Part shown: piece after piece, positions 10,167 to 22,852 of the stretch
How positions within the stretch are numbered: position 1 is the stretch's first letter
How the letters are laid out: each line of letters begins with the position of its first letter
DNA from: Microglena sp. YARC
Lineage: Eukaryota; Chlorophyta; Chlorophyceae; Chlamydomonadales; Chlamydomonadaceae
Reading direction: 5' to 3'
Length of the DNA stretch: 64,000 nucleotides
NCBI GenBank assembly: GCA_022414725.1
Contig: CM039462.1
Span: 41,770,857 to 41,834,856 of the forward strand
Notes under the pieces: model-generated
Databases searched by the model: none
What the model was told of the DNA's origin: nothing
What the model saw: the letters and a program-made list of their open reading frames with translations, nothing else
Translations under genes and position numbers: made by a program

Positions 10167-10941
10167 CTGTGGGGAGATTATTCTACACTATAATCCACAG
10201 GATGCATCGAACTTGCTGTTGGCATTCATGAGTACGGCTGCATGCCAGTGTTGTCACAGTGTACCCCTCAAGCACTATCCACTATCCTGGGTAGGGGCAC
10301 AAAGGTCGGTTTGAAAATATAGTTGGCAGCCCATGAATACTGTAGGGTGTTTGTCGAGAGTTGGAAGCCGTGACGCCTGTTAGTGCTGGTGAAACGTAAA
10401 GTGGCGAACGTGGGACGTATGATGGGGACAACGATAGGCAAGCAACTTATTAGGCGTTTTGCGTGATCCATTTGTCGAGTGGTGGCGTGGGCCCGCAGAC
10501 CTGGTGGGCCCACCGTGGTGGCACCGCCGTGGTGGGCCTCCTTAGAGATTTTAAGCCCACATGGGGGGGGGGGGGGGGCCTGAGCCCGGTGGCCTAAGCC
10601 CTGCGCGCCCTACACCAAGGCCCACGCCACCACTCGAAAAATGGATCACGCAAAACGCCAATTACGTTGCTCGCTTATCTTTGTCCCAATCTAACGTCCC
10701 ACGCAACTTTACGTTTCACCAGGACTAAATGCGAACACGGCTCTCAAGTCTCGTCAAACACCTACAGTCTACATGGGCGTCCATCAACATTTCCAAACCG
10801 ACCCTTTGTGCCCCTACCCAGGATAGTGGGTAGTGCTTGGGGGGTACTTTGTGACGATACTGGCATGCAGCCGTCCAAATGAATGCCAACAGCTATTTCC
10901 ATGCATCATATGAATGATAGTGTAGAATAATCTCCCCACAG
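10167..10941. promoter_or_regulatory. Palindromic interval between divergent genes A and B
   Basis: A and B are transcribed away from each other from this 0.8-kb interval. It is an inverted repeat centred near 10,556: 10453-10493 matches 10619-10659 in reverse complement over 41 bp with one visible mismatch. Outer segments (for example the CCTGGGTAGGGGCAC region near 10288 against its complement near 10815) also pair. A shared bidirectional promoter is inferred from layout only; no TATA box or factor site was identified. The spacer includes a 17-nt poly-G near 10564. Confidence 0.55.
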
Positions 10942-11119
10942 AACATTTGTAACATGGAGTCTGGAAGGTTTAGACATGTGGCAGCAAACAGAGATTCATG
11001 GATTGGACGAGTGCATCTCAATAAAATGGCTCAACTGGATCTCCCTGAGATCATTCGGGGGGCTGTCTCACAACATCAAGTTACCCCACTCCAGAGGAGG
11101 CTGCTAGAGCAGTTGACAG
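10942..11119 (+). pseudogene. Gene B exon 1: first AP2 domain, 1-nt deletion
   Basis: 178 nt between CCCACAG and GACAG|GTACGG. RFRHVAANRDSWIGRVHL and AQLDLPEIIRG are readable, then a missing T near 11063 shifts the frame. The EEAARAV helix is present in the next frame. A, C and D are 179 nt. Confidence 0.75.
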
Positions 11120-11984
11120 GTACGGTTGTACCCTCACAATGCATGTGTGTTCCATGGGTATCGAAATAGACTTGGAGAGAGACTTGCCAAACCTCGAAAA
11201 TGAAGATTAATTCGAGGAACTGTATGGTACAGAAAGAGTGGGAAACCATTTGGGAAAGGGCTTTCCCAAAATGCCTGTTTTTTAGTCTTCAAGCCAAAGC
11301 GTGTAGTGTTCACAAATCCCGGAGATACCAATAATTTGTCCCATAGCTACTATTTTTTGCTTTTGAGACATATCGTATTTTCAGGTTTCGCAGTGCTGAG
11401 TATGGGGATAATGCTCAATGATGTTGACAGTTCTCAATCAAGTTTGATTGCCTTTGTTCATGGAAGTCTGTACATCTCTTTGTACTTCAGATCATTTCTA
11501 AAAGTACTTATGTTTTGGGGATATATTATTTTATTTTCCAGTGATTATATGATATATTGTGATTTAATTTTGACGTGGCATCAGTCACCTTCCCCGTGGT
11601 CACATAAATATAAATCATGCCAGACTGTACCACCAAAGTTGTAAAGCCAGTAATAAAAATTACCTTGCTATCTTCAACATATGCACCCACTCAGTATTTT
11701 GATGTCATGAGTGCATTAGGTATAATGCTCCAGTGTGTGTGTTTGTCATTGGGAGTACTTGCCATTCTCACCAATCCACATACACACAACTACTGACTCC
11801 CACTCACCCACACCAACTCAAACGTCAATATTTTTAACATTATATGCATGTGTACGCAACAGCACGCACCAAATCCATATAATGATATACAATTTTTTTT
11901 GACTATTCATATATGTGCATGCCAAGACCACTCTAATGACATAAAGACATACCTGGAATGTTTTCTGCAAATGCATGCTCTCTA

Positions 11985-12022
11985 CCACCCACCCAAACCC
12001 ACCCACCCACCCACCCCACACC
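11985..12022. repeat. (CCCA)n in gene B intron 1
   Basis: A short CCCA array following the GCTCTCTACC anchor. It is paralogous to the arrays in introns 1 of A, C and D. Confidence 0.8.
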
Positions 12023-12186
12023 CCACTCCTCTCAAGCAATCTCATATACAAACACAGCCCCACCAGCACCCCACCACCAGCAAACAACACTAATGTAAAC
12101 ATCAATATTTACTCAGTACGCATGCATGAGAGCAAGAGCTGATGCCCATACCATTCAATAACGATACTATGTGTTGTGCTTGCAAG

Positions 12187-12339
12187 GATTTTATACAAGT
12201 TGGGACGGAAGTCAGCAATGAACTTCGGATTATCCAAGGACGATAAACATGAGTTGGACAGCATAGGACTTGAAGAAGTAATGGCACAATTCAGGGCCTT
12301 TGGCAAGTCTAAATCGAGGCCTTTGGCAAGTGCATACAG
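12187..12339 (+). CDS. Gene B exon 2: end of first AP2 domain, linker, start of second
   Basis: 153 nt from GTGCTTGCAAG to GCATACAG|GTATTTG. It reads [38 protein letters not shown] and a tail SRPLASAY, with the last two bases opening the second AP2 domain. Fully open and nearly identical to gene A. Confidence 0.85.
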
Positions 12340-12489
12340 GTATTTGAACATTATCAACATATCACATGGCTATCATCGTTTTGAACCTCTATCCTAACAT
12401 GAATCATTTTGACTGGCCTGTGCATCCATTGATCAGAATCATCCTCCAAAGGATACCATCCAAACACTGATCAAACACGTTCTACCCCC

Positions 12490-13150
12490 TCTTCTCATGG
12501 CCCTCCAACCAAACCCTCCCACACAAACAACCCCCACAAGCACTCACATGCAAACACATACACACACATCCCCCCCCCCCCCCCCCCCTAGTACCCCCCC
12601 TCTCCCCCAAAAAACACCTCACTCCCCACTTCCCACTCCCACTCCTCACTTCCCACTTCCTAATCTCCACTCCCACTCTCTACTCCTACTCCCACTCCCT
12701 ACTCCCCACTCCCTAATCCCCACTCCCACCCCCCCCACTCCCTACTACCCACTCCCCAATTCCCACTCCCTACTCACCCAATCCCACTCCCTACTACCCA
12801 CTCCCCACTTCCCACTCCTACTCCCCCACTTCCCTCCCTAGTCCCTACTCCCCACTCCCACTCCCTACTCCCAACACCGTCCCCACTCCCTGCTCCCGCT
12901 GCCCATTCCCACTCCCTGCTCCCTACTCCCAACGTCCCACTCCCTACTTCCCACTCCCCACTTCCCACTCCCTACTCCCTACTCCCCACTTCCCACTCCA
13001 TACTCCCCCACGTCCCACCTCCCTACTCCACACTTTCCCACTTCCCACTCCCTACTCCCCACGACTCACTCCCTACTCCACACGTCCCACTCCCTACTTC
13101 CCACTCCCTACTCCCCACTCCCCACTTCCCACTTCCCACTCCTTACATCT
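12490..13150. repeat. CACTCCC satellite block, gene B intron 2
   Basis: Degenerate units such as CCCACTCCCTACTCCCCACTT. Their complement occurs in gene A at 7500-7670, in the inverted position expected of a palindrome arm. Confidence 0.95.
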
Positions 13151-14730
13151 CACTCCCCATACCCCACACCCCACACCCTGCACCCCACACTCTGCACCCA
13201 ACACCCCACACCACACAACCCAAAATGAACACCCCACACCACACTCCCCCATATATCCCCCACGATCCATACATTATACTTAACATATACACCCCATAAA
13301 CCCCATACGCCACACCCCTAACCACACATTTCATACGCCATACCCAACACCCCACAACCCGCACCCCACACTCTACACCCAACACCCCACACCACACAAC
13401 CCAAAGTGAACACACCACACCACACACACCCATATATCCCCACGATCTATAACATCATACTTAACATATACACCCATAAACCCCATACGCCACAACCCCT
13501 AACCACACATTCCATACGCAATACCCACACCCCACACCCACACCCCCGCACCACCCAGCCCCCAGCCCATAACTCACACCTCAATATGTTGCCCCCAACA
13601 CCCCGCAAACCGCCCCCCCCCCCCCCCCCCTCGCTCCACCACACCCCAAACCTTGCATACCGCACCCCAGACCCAACACCCCTCACCCCCTCACCCCACA
13701 CCCTGCATCCCCACCCTACACCCCACACCCAACACCTCATACCCAACACTCTACACCCATCACCCTACACCCCACACCCAACAACCTGCACCCAACACCC
13801 TACACCCCACACCCCATACCCCACACAACACATAACGCACCACACCCTACACCACAAACCCCACACCCCGCACCCCATACACTCCACACCCTGCACCCTA
13901 CACCCTACACCCCATACGACTCACACCACACCCTCCACCTCACAGCCCCCACACACTCCACACCCCTCACCCCACATCTGCCCATACCCACACCCCACAA
14001 CCCGCACCCCACACTCCGCACCCCACCCCACACACCACACAACCCAAAATGAAACCCCACACCACACACCACACACCCCCATATATCCCCCACGATCTAT
14101 ACATTCCTCTAAAAAAAGACACCCCATAAACCCCATACGCCAAACCCCTCACCACACACCCCATACGCCATACCCCACACCTTATATACTGCACCCCACA
14201 CCCTACATCCTCTCTCCCCTCCCCCCACACCCCACACCTTGCATACTGCACCCCAGAGCCAACACCCTGCACCACTCACCCCATGCCCTGTATCTTGCAC
14301 CCTACATCCCACACACCACAACTAATACCAACATCCTACACCCCACACCCTACATCCCACACCCAACACCCTACACCCCCACCCCATACACCACACAACA
14401 CAACACACCTAACCCCACACCCTGCACCCCGCACCTAATACCCAACAACCTACATCCCACACCCTACACCCAACACCCAACACCCTACACCCCACACCTC
14501 ATACCCCATACATCACACAACATACAACACACACAAAACAGAACACAACACACCCTACACCCCACACCCCACACCCCACACCCCACACCCCAAACCCCAC
14601 ACCCCAAAACCCCACACCCTGCACCCCACACCTATACAACGCTGACCACGCACAAAAAATCACAACACACCAGGACATACACCACTTCGACACCAAACAC
14701 CCCCACACACCACTCACCCCCACTCACCCG
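13150..14730. repeat. CACACCC satellite with higher-order blocks, gene B intron 2
   Basis: C/A-rich satellite. A block with CCATATATCCCC, CACGATC and AACCCCATACGCC is repeated at about 13214, 13396 and 14038, showing higher-order structure. Confidence 0.9.
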
Positions 14731-14736
14731 CACACC

Positions 14737-15770
14737 TGACAACGCATGTACCTCACAATCATGTGCATCACACAACACACCTGAAAACGCATGTACCTCA
14801 CAATCATGTACATCACACAACACACCTGGCAACGCATGTACCTCACAATCATGGACATCACACAACACACCTGACAACGCATGTACCTCACAATCATGTG
14901 CATCACACAACACACCTGATAACGCATGTACCTCACAATCATGTGCATCACACAACACAGCTGACAACGCATGTACCTCACAATCATGTGCATCACACAA
15001 CACACCTGACAACGCATGTACCTCACAATCATGGACATCACACAACACACCTGACAACGCATGTACCTCACAATCATGTGCATCACAATCATGGACATCA
15101 CACAACACACCTGACAACGCATGTACCTCACAATCATGTGCATCACACAACACACCTGACAACGCATGTACCTCACAATCATGTGCATCACACAACACAC
15201 CTGACAACGCATGTACCTCACAATCATGTGCATCACACAACACACCTGACAACGCATGTACCTCACAATCATGTGCATCACAATCATGGACATCACACAA
15301 CACACCTGACAACGCATGTACCTCACAATCATGTGCATCACACAACACATCTGACAACGCATGTACCTCACAATCATGTGCATCACACAACACACCTGAC
15401 AACGCATACTGTTACCTCATCAATAACATGTGCATCACACAACACACCTGACAACGCATGTGTACCTCACAATCATGTGCATCACAATCATGGACATCAA
15501 CAAACACCCTGACAACGCATGTACTCACAATCATGTGCATCACACAACACATCTGACAACTAACGCATGTACCTCACAATCATGTGCATTCACACAACAC
15601 ACCTGACAACGCATGTACCTCACAATTCATGCATCACACAACACACCTGACAACGCATTGTACCATCACAATCATGTGCATTCACACCACACCTGACAAC
15701 GCATGTACCTCACAAATCATGGACATCACACAACACATGACAACAACATGTACCTCACAATCCATGCTGC
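14737..15770. repeat. 45-bp minisatellite (CCTGACAACGCATGTACCTC unit)
   Basis: About 20 units of 45 bp; some are 60 bp with an extra 15-bp CAATCATGGACATCA. The period is divisible by three, so long frames stay open on both strands. Regular to about 15410, then degraded by indels. It lies inside gene B intron 2, so it is not treated as coding. Confidence 0.95.
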
Positions 15771-15902
15771 ACCAAATACTAACCACAAAGCACAGATACA
15801 AAATATTACAACCCAACAACCAAATACAAACAACAAATCACAATTCATGATTTGACATTGCAACACATCACGGCACATAATGTCTTGTCACACTACCTGC
15901 AG

Positions 15903-16047
15903 CGGAGTAAGCTTTGATATAAGCGACAGAATCTGGCGGGCAAGTATATACGTGACTACACCACCCCGTCGTAAAGTCTGCCTAGGTAAATTCGATGAGG
16001 AGGCTGAGGCAGGGATGTATATTTGATAGAGCCGCCATTGCCATTGG
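15903..16047 (+). pseudogene. Gene B exon 3: second AP2 domain, +1 frameshift
   Basis: Acceptor CTACCTGCAG, donor GTAGGGTATG. GVSFDISDRIWRASIYV, PPRRKVCLGKFDEEAEAGMY are readable; then one extra base (near 16020) breaks the frame before DRAAIAIG. 145 nt against 144 in A and C. Confidence 0.8.
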
Positions 16048-18015
16048 GTAGGGTATGGCCCTCATAACTTACTTGAGGACTGTTTTTGAAACATGTTCCA
16101 TCCATTACAACATAGCATACATATACTTGTATCTCATGAGTTAAGCACAATAATTCTAGAATGCTTAATCACATGATATGTCTGCTCTGGCTTTTCCAAC
16201 CAAATGTGGCCAAGACAGACACAAGCACAAGGCAATTGAGGTACCTGAATGAAAAAAATATCTAGATTATGGAAGAATAGATTACCCCAATAAAATATCC
16301 GTTGGTTTGTAAGTCTGCTAGTGTGCCACAAAATAACATTTCAGGTTTCATGACAAAAAATCACAAAACTTGAAACATTCTATTTTTTTCTTAGAACAAG
16401 TTTTAGCACACGGAGCCCACCCTCCCAGGCCCATGCGTGGGGTGGGCCGGGGCAAGCCACGCCAACTGCTGTTGGAAAAAAATCACGAAAATTGGATCCG
16501 ATGGTCGCGGGTTCCCTCTCGAACCAAAATTTCCCGTTTTCTGGTTTCATGCAGTACCTCGTACAAATTCCCTAAAATCAACCCGACGAAAGACGGTTAG
16601 GAACGATCAGCCACAATAAATGCAACGACGGGTAGACCCCTCAAGATATTAATCCACGATCGACCCGTTTAGACGTTAATCCACGTTCAATCTGACGACT
16701 GTTACACCCGTTCACACATTCAGCCACGTATCATTAATGCATTCACCTACGATAAATCCAATGACATTTAGACCCGTTCAGACATTAAGCCACGTTCGAC
16801 CCCATGCAGCCATATAGAATTCATACAATATAATTACATCAAAGTTAATTAAATTCGATCAAATTCAAATTCATGAATTCAAATCAATTAAATGCATTCA
16901 ATTCACTTAAGCGCAATTCGATTTGATCACATTAAATTAAATTAAAAAACACAACATGAAATCAAATTAAATTAAAATAAATTAAAATAATTTCAATTAA
17001 GAACTCTCATAATTTCATTGGGACGCGCCTCAAGGCCGCCCTTTAGTTTCACAAAATATTTACATTTGGCAACCTTTCTGGCATCATGAACATATTGGTT
17101 GTGTTGTCTATAATGGGGCCGCAAAGATTGAAGGGATCTTGAAGGGATCTTAAGGGATCAGAGTTTAGGGTTAAGGTTCCTATCATAATATGCCTAGTTT
17201 ACGGCATTTCTCCCACTATTGCAAGGCCCAATTTGGGGTAAAAAGTACAAACTTACAAACCTGCTTCGAAAAACGAAATCCAAATCGTCCGCTGAATAAC
17301 TATTAGCGTGTAAAGAATGATGTAGGCTCATAGTCATGGGAGTGTTATTTTTATCATGTGGTGCCATGAGAAAACGTTATATGATTGCCTACAGAAAATT
17401 ACGGTGTATGTGTGTACGTATGTATGTATGTATGTATGTATGTTACAGTCCAGGGGTAGGCCAAATAGGCCAAAGGGACTTGCCCAGCCGTATAGGAGGG
17501 AGCTTCAAAGAAAAAGCACTGGATGAACTGAGCCCCAAACAATCGTTTAACCAACGATTCAGATAAGAGTCAGATGTTGAAATGAGCATGCAAAACGGCA
17601 GATTTGCCAGTATGCAACTTGTGCACTGTCTAAGCGCTTGACCTACACTTTGGAAACAAATTAATATCTTGACCTTGTTGTTCTTATTCCATGGATTTTT
17701 ATTTCCGCTATATAAAGCAATCGCTACTTTTGACCCCGTTTAAGCCAAAAAAACAAACGCTAAAAAAGAAGGGGGAAAAAAGTTTTGTTTGCCTTAAATG
17801 GCAAAAAAAAGCTATAAAAGCTATATAAATCTCTAAATAGCTGTCCCTGGAGGAGGGCTAAAACCATAGGGAAAACCCACTTTCAGATTTGAAAATATAA
17901 TCACCGTCTCATTCCTGTTCTCCTTCTTCTTGTTAACCCCAGAGGACGAATGGAACCTCTGCATACTCCGAGATTTTATAATATTTATATTCTCCACCTC
18001 AAATTCTGACAACAG
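16048..18015. other. Gene B intron 3 with an A/T-rich insertion
   Basis: About 2.0 kb, against 0.65-1.1 kb in the other copies. The extra length is mostly 16.37-17.0 kb, which includes ATTAAATTAAATT-type low-complexity sequence at 16840-17000. A SINE-like repeat lies at 17443-17510. No coding exon recognised. Confidence 0.6.
17443..17510 (+). mobile_element. SINE-like dispersed repeat (CCAGGGGTAGGCC family)
   Basis: ACAGTCCAGGGGTAGGCCAA then AATAGGCCAAAGGGACTTGC. One of about ten copies in the window; other copies fit a pol III A-box consensus (TAGCCAAATAG). Confidence 0.55.
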
Positions 18016-18199
18016 GAGGCCAGATGAGGATCTCAACTTTCAGGACACAAGGGCTGAATCCAAATCCCTGATTGACAACAAGCTGTTAATGAAATTATTT
18101 GGCACCACTGAAAAGGAACAGATCCAGGCCTTAGTACTGCAAGACCAGCAGCATCGGCAGGGGAGCCGCCAAGTAAAAGCGCGGGCTAAGAATTCGCAG
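18016..18199 (+). CDS. Gene B exon 4: end of second AP2 domain plus polar segment
   Basis: 184 nt between CTGACAACAG and GTGATAG. It reads [10 protein letters not shown], then LIDNKLLMKLFGTTEKEQI and a Gln/Arg-rich tail. Same length and phase as A and D, open throughout. Confidence 0.8.
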
Positions 18200-19823
18200 G
18201 TGATAGACTAACTGATAGGCTCCGAGGTTTCCTACGTATACATATTCATTATTCGTATTGTTTAGGATAATAGTTTACATTATTACTGGGAGAACAGTAT
18301 TTATTTTCCTTTTTTTTATTTTTGTATAAATAAACATTTGCACCATGAGTCTCATCCCAGATGCGGCTAGGATAAAGATAGGGTTGCCTTGTCTTTTTGG
18401 CAAACATCCATGCCATGGGCATGGGCACTTATTCCATCGCTTTGTTGTTATATGTGTGTACATTTATATATATATATATATATATATATAGTACGGTAGG
18501 CCGTGTGGCTGGTGCCGCCCCCCCCTCCCCCCCCCCAATATATTGTCCGCGTGGCCGGTGGCCACACATACACAAATCACCCTCACCCTAATCATAACAG
18601 GGTGCCCCTGGGGCTGGGTTACAGAATGGGCTACACATGTGTTCTCACATCCGCCCCTCTCATAACACATTCATCATCTTTCCCCACTTTTAAATGCTGA
18701 CTCATCTGTACCCCCCCACACCCCACCCCACCCCACCCCAACTCTGCCCAAACCTTAACCCACGCTCACTGTCAAATTTGCCTCATCCCATTACCCGATT
18801 ATACACACGTACTTCCCTGCTTCTCCTTTCCCATTAATCTGATCTCCACTAGGGCACTTTAGCAGTTGGGTTTAACAGATGCGATTATGATGTTTCCAGC
18901 TGAGTTCAAAACAGCGCAGACGTTAGGAAATGCAGAGACCTTTGGAAAATGCAAACAAACGTTTGCGCGGTTTCAGACTCAGCTGGAAACATCTGAATTG
19001 CACGGGAACAAAGCTGCTTACCTGTAGCTTTCTATTCGCGCATAGATACCTGGTTGGGTGTGCAAGCTGTTTCCCGAAAGGGCCTTCGTTCAGTCAATTC
19101 TGTCACGCACTCGCTACGGCTCAGCGCGAAGATAACCTTACCGTTGCATGGTGGGAGTGGTGTGGTGTGGGGCGGAGATCTTGAAGAGGTACTGCAAGCG
19201 GTGCAAGGAGCATGCAGCAAGAAGGAAGCCGGAAGAACGTCGCACATTTGCAGGGACTTAGATCGTGCAGAGATACCATGAGCCGTGCGAGTGTCTTAGC
19301 TCGCAGCAAGATGAATGTATCAATAGAGCCTGCAGAAAAGCTTGAGTATGGAAGTCAAATACCTCCAATCACGAATCAGGCGATGCGATAGCATAATGAG
19401 GTGACGAATGTAAAGGATAGAATGAGCACTCAGGATATATGGGCGCTCGGGATGAACGGGTGCACATGATGAATGAGCGCTCGGAATAGAATGAACACTA
19501 ATGATATAGTGGGCGCTGAGGATGAATGAATAAAGGAATATGATGAGCAATTAGAGCAGATCGGGCGATGAGAATGAGGCAGCGCTGGAAAATATTGGAT
19601 AGCACTCTACACAGCAGCAAGTCTGACGCGTAAGTCAGTACGTCGGCGTGGCGTACCCATGGAACTGCCAGAAAATCGTACATTACTGCAGTTGTCCGGG
19701 GGGTCCGCCTCGCACGAACAAACAAACAAACAAACGAACGAACGAACAACAAGTTTGCGAACTATTCGCAGAGCAGCCATTATTTTTCCATATATATATA
19801 TATATAAATCTATATATATAAAA

Positions 19824-21946
19824 GAAATCATGGCGGTCGTGGTCGCGGTCGTGGTGTCATCGCGTAACGATTTAACCGACTTCCCGCCCATGCAATTCCC
19901 GCTCAGCCAATTCACACTTTTAATCCCTCCTGCTTCACCTGATCTGGCCTCCTGCGAAATCCGCCTTACGCGACCTTCGCCTCCTGCGTATTCTACCTGT
20001 TGCGCATCCCGTCCGATTTCTTCTGTTCCTGCCGGAGTTCATCCACCTGATTTTGGTAGCGCTACAGTTTGTCTCCCCACAAGCTTTTCCCTTGCATCTC
20101 TGCAGATCGACCCCTTGCATGAAGAGACCTGTCGCTGCGCACAACGGAAGGTGACGTGGTCAGTCAGCCGACCTGGCAGAAGTTTTCGAATCCCATCCAT
20201 CCCATTGCATGTCAGAAACTTGACTACAACTTCGTCCCACTGCATTGAGAGACATGTCGCTCCGCATTGTACCATAGCAAGCACGCACCAAAGTTGACTA
20301 AATGAACAATCTCGCTGAGCATTCTCGCCCTATGTCTAAGCGAACATCTCATTTCAGCAACTTGGCTGCAACTTTTTCCCACTGCATCGAGAAACATGTC
20401 GCTGTGCATTCGATTACGCGGCAAATATATATATATATATTATATATATTATATATAGTACGGTAGCCCGTGTGGCCGGTGGTCACACCTACTCTCACCT
20501 ACTCTCACACCTACTCACACCTACTCTCACTCTCAAGACCCCCCTCCACCCCACCCCACCCCACCCCACCCAATCATAGTACGGTGCCCGTTTGGCCTTT
20601 GGCCACACCTATTTGGGGCTGGTTACATAATGGTTTACACTTGAAACCCCCCCTCATTCACACACCACCACCACCAAACCAGTAACCGCCCCCTCCTCCC
20701 TTCCCTACCGTTGGCCACACCTGTTTTGGGGCTGGGTTGCAAAGAGGTTTTCTCTGCAGTACATGCAACTTCAAACATTGACCGACGCATATCCCTTTTA
20801 TCCCTCTCCCCCCCCCCCCCCCCCCCCCAGTTATCTTCCCCTCACCCCACCCCACCCCACCCACAGACATACTCCCTTACTCTTCCTTACATATTTCCTG
20901 TCTCCATCCCTTATTCCCTTCCCCCACCACAGCCATACCACCAGCCCCCACCCTCTCCCCACTCCCATCCCTCCCCTCCCTCATACACGCACCCACCAGC
21001 ACACACATACTCCGTATCTGCCTCCCTTCACTTCAGCTGTGGGCTTTGCCATAGCTGAAAGGCATACGGGACGAAGAGCATCGACAACGTTTGTGCATCA
21101 TCCGACTCCGCTAAAAGCATCGGACCTGCTTCCCTGCCACCTCAGCTGTGATCGATAGTCGACCCCACTGAAAAAGCTGAACCTGCGCAATCGCAACTGT
21201 ACATAAATAAAGCTTCTTCTTAGCGAGCATGTATTCAGTTCGGCCGAAGAACAATCCTGTTCACCGCAACTGCTCCCGAAGTCAACTCGATCTGAGACTT
21301 GGAAACATCGCTAGGTTCATCCATTCAACTTCGCCGCGTGCTCGCTATAGCACAATTCACAGCGACGACATATTTCTCGTTGCAGTGGGAAGAAGTTGCA
21401 GTCAAGTTGCTGATTTTAGATGTTCAGTCAAGTTAGGGCGAGAATGCTCAGCGAGATTTTTCATTCGGTCAACTTTGATGCGTAATTGCTATGGCACAAT
21501 GCGGAGCGACATGTTTCTCAATACAGTGGGAAGAATTGCAGTCAAATTTGTGACATGGAATGATTGCGATTCGGACATTTCTGACAGGTCCGCTGACTCA
21601 CCACGTCACCTCCCGTTGTGCGCAGCGACAGGTCTCTTGACGCAAGGGAAAGGTCTTGTAGAGATGCAGGGGAAAAAGCTTATAGGAAGACGAACTGTAG
21701 CGCTACCGAAATCAGGTGGATGAACTCAGGCGGGAAAAGGAGAAATCGGGCGGGATGCGCAACAAGTATAATACGCAGGAGGCAATGGTTGCATAAGGCA
21801 GAATTCGCAGGAGGCCAATCAGGCAGAAGTTGAAGCAGGAGGGATTAAAAGCGTGAATTGGCAGAGCGGGAATTGGCTGGGCGGGAAATGGCTGGGCGGT
21901 TACGCGATGACACCACCACGACCAACACGACCACGACCATGATTTC
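19824..21946. mobile_element. Foldback-like element with about 600-bp inverted arms
   Basis: Left arm 19824 to about 20425 and right arm about 21330-21946 are inverted copies. The ends share GAAATCATGG followed by a CGTGGTCG-rich stretch and GTGTCATCGCGTAAC. The arms contain internal repeats of a phrase like CGACATGTTTCTCAATGCAG. Flanked by TA repeats. A third copy of the end lies at 22013. Long TIRs recall Mutator-like or foldback elements, but no target duplication was resolved. Confidence 0.6.
20775..21010. repeat. C-rich spacer between foldback arms
   Basis: Low-complexity CCCCCC, CCCCACC and CCCTCC sequence. An inverted counterpart lies at 23090-23410, suggesting outer nesting. Confidence 0.6.
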
Positions 21947-21953
21947 TGTATAT

Positions 21954-22005
<52 letters not shown>

Positions 22006-22423
22006 ATATAAAGAAATCATGGTCGTGGTCGCGGTGGTCGTGGTGGTCGTGGTGGTGTCATCATCGCGTGCCCACGTGCCATGGGCGTGCGAAGTGTAAC
22101 CGACTTGCAACCGACTTGTCGTTCACACAACTAGCAACTCCCCACCTAGCGGAATTTTTGAATACCAAAACTGCAGATTCGCTAAGCTAAGCGCACGCGC
22201 TCATAGCATGTCCACAACTGCCTCCGATACTATGATGGCAAGGCATTTAGAATCAGAAGATCCTCTCCTCGGAGGTCACCAGCCGACCCTCATATGGCTT
22301 GGCATGGCGCTCGGAATAATAGCTTTCAGTTCTTCACGGATAATGCGACCATGATGCATGGCAATGGTCCCAATGGACAGGAGGGCCCGCAACACCGCCA
22401 GCCAGCGCTCAAAGCGAGCTTGC

Positions 22424-22852
22424 TAGAGCAAGGAAGACAGGGAAATATCCAACAAGCGTCGACGTGATGCCCGCGCTGCCCGATCCGAGGAGCTACGTCA
22501 TGCTGGTAATCTCGCAAGGAGTCAGGAACGAGCTACCGTGCCTGAGGAGGAACAAAAAGCTGCTAACCAATCCAGGCGCGAAGATTATGCTGCCCAGCCT
22601 GAGGAGTTATGCCAGGATCATAATCAAGCCAGACCTTCATATCGTGATGCTTTTTTTCTCCGTCTGCGAGCGTTGCCACCATTCATCTCATGCATGCGCA
22701 ATTTTGCCATGCCATCGCATCACATTCGTAGTGATTGGCATCCAGTTGCGATTAATTACCTTTGTTCAGATCGCCATGGCCATTCCGTCCCCCTGGAGAC
22801 TCTCGCGCTTGCCACGCCCATCCCATCTTTGCAAGCTCTTTTCGTTGTATAG
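22424..22852 (+). other. Degenerate ORF, Arg/Glu/Ala-rich, possibly of transposon origin
   Basis: Open from 22424 to a stop at 22850. It contains KRRRDARAARSEELRHAG, LARSQERATVPEEEQKAAN and SRREDYAAQPEEL. Such basic, repeat-like N-terminal segments occur in some transposon proteins (for example Helitron-associated ones), but no catalytic motif is seen. It lies within the inserted element of gene B intron 4. Confidence 0.3.

Noticed and set aside
13406..15451. 681-codon open frame, His/Thr/Pro-rich, then 15-residue repeats
   Set aside because: Entirely satellite and a 45-bp minisatellite within gene B intron 2. Similar frames are open on both strands.
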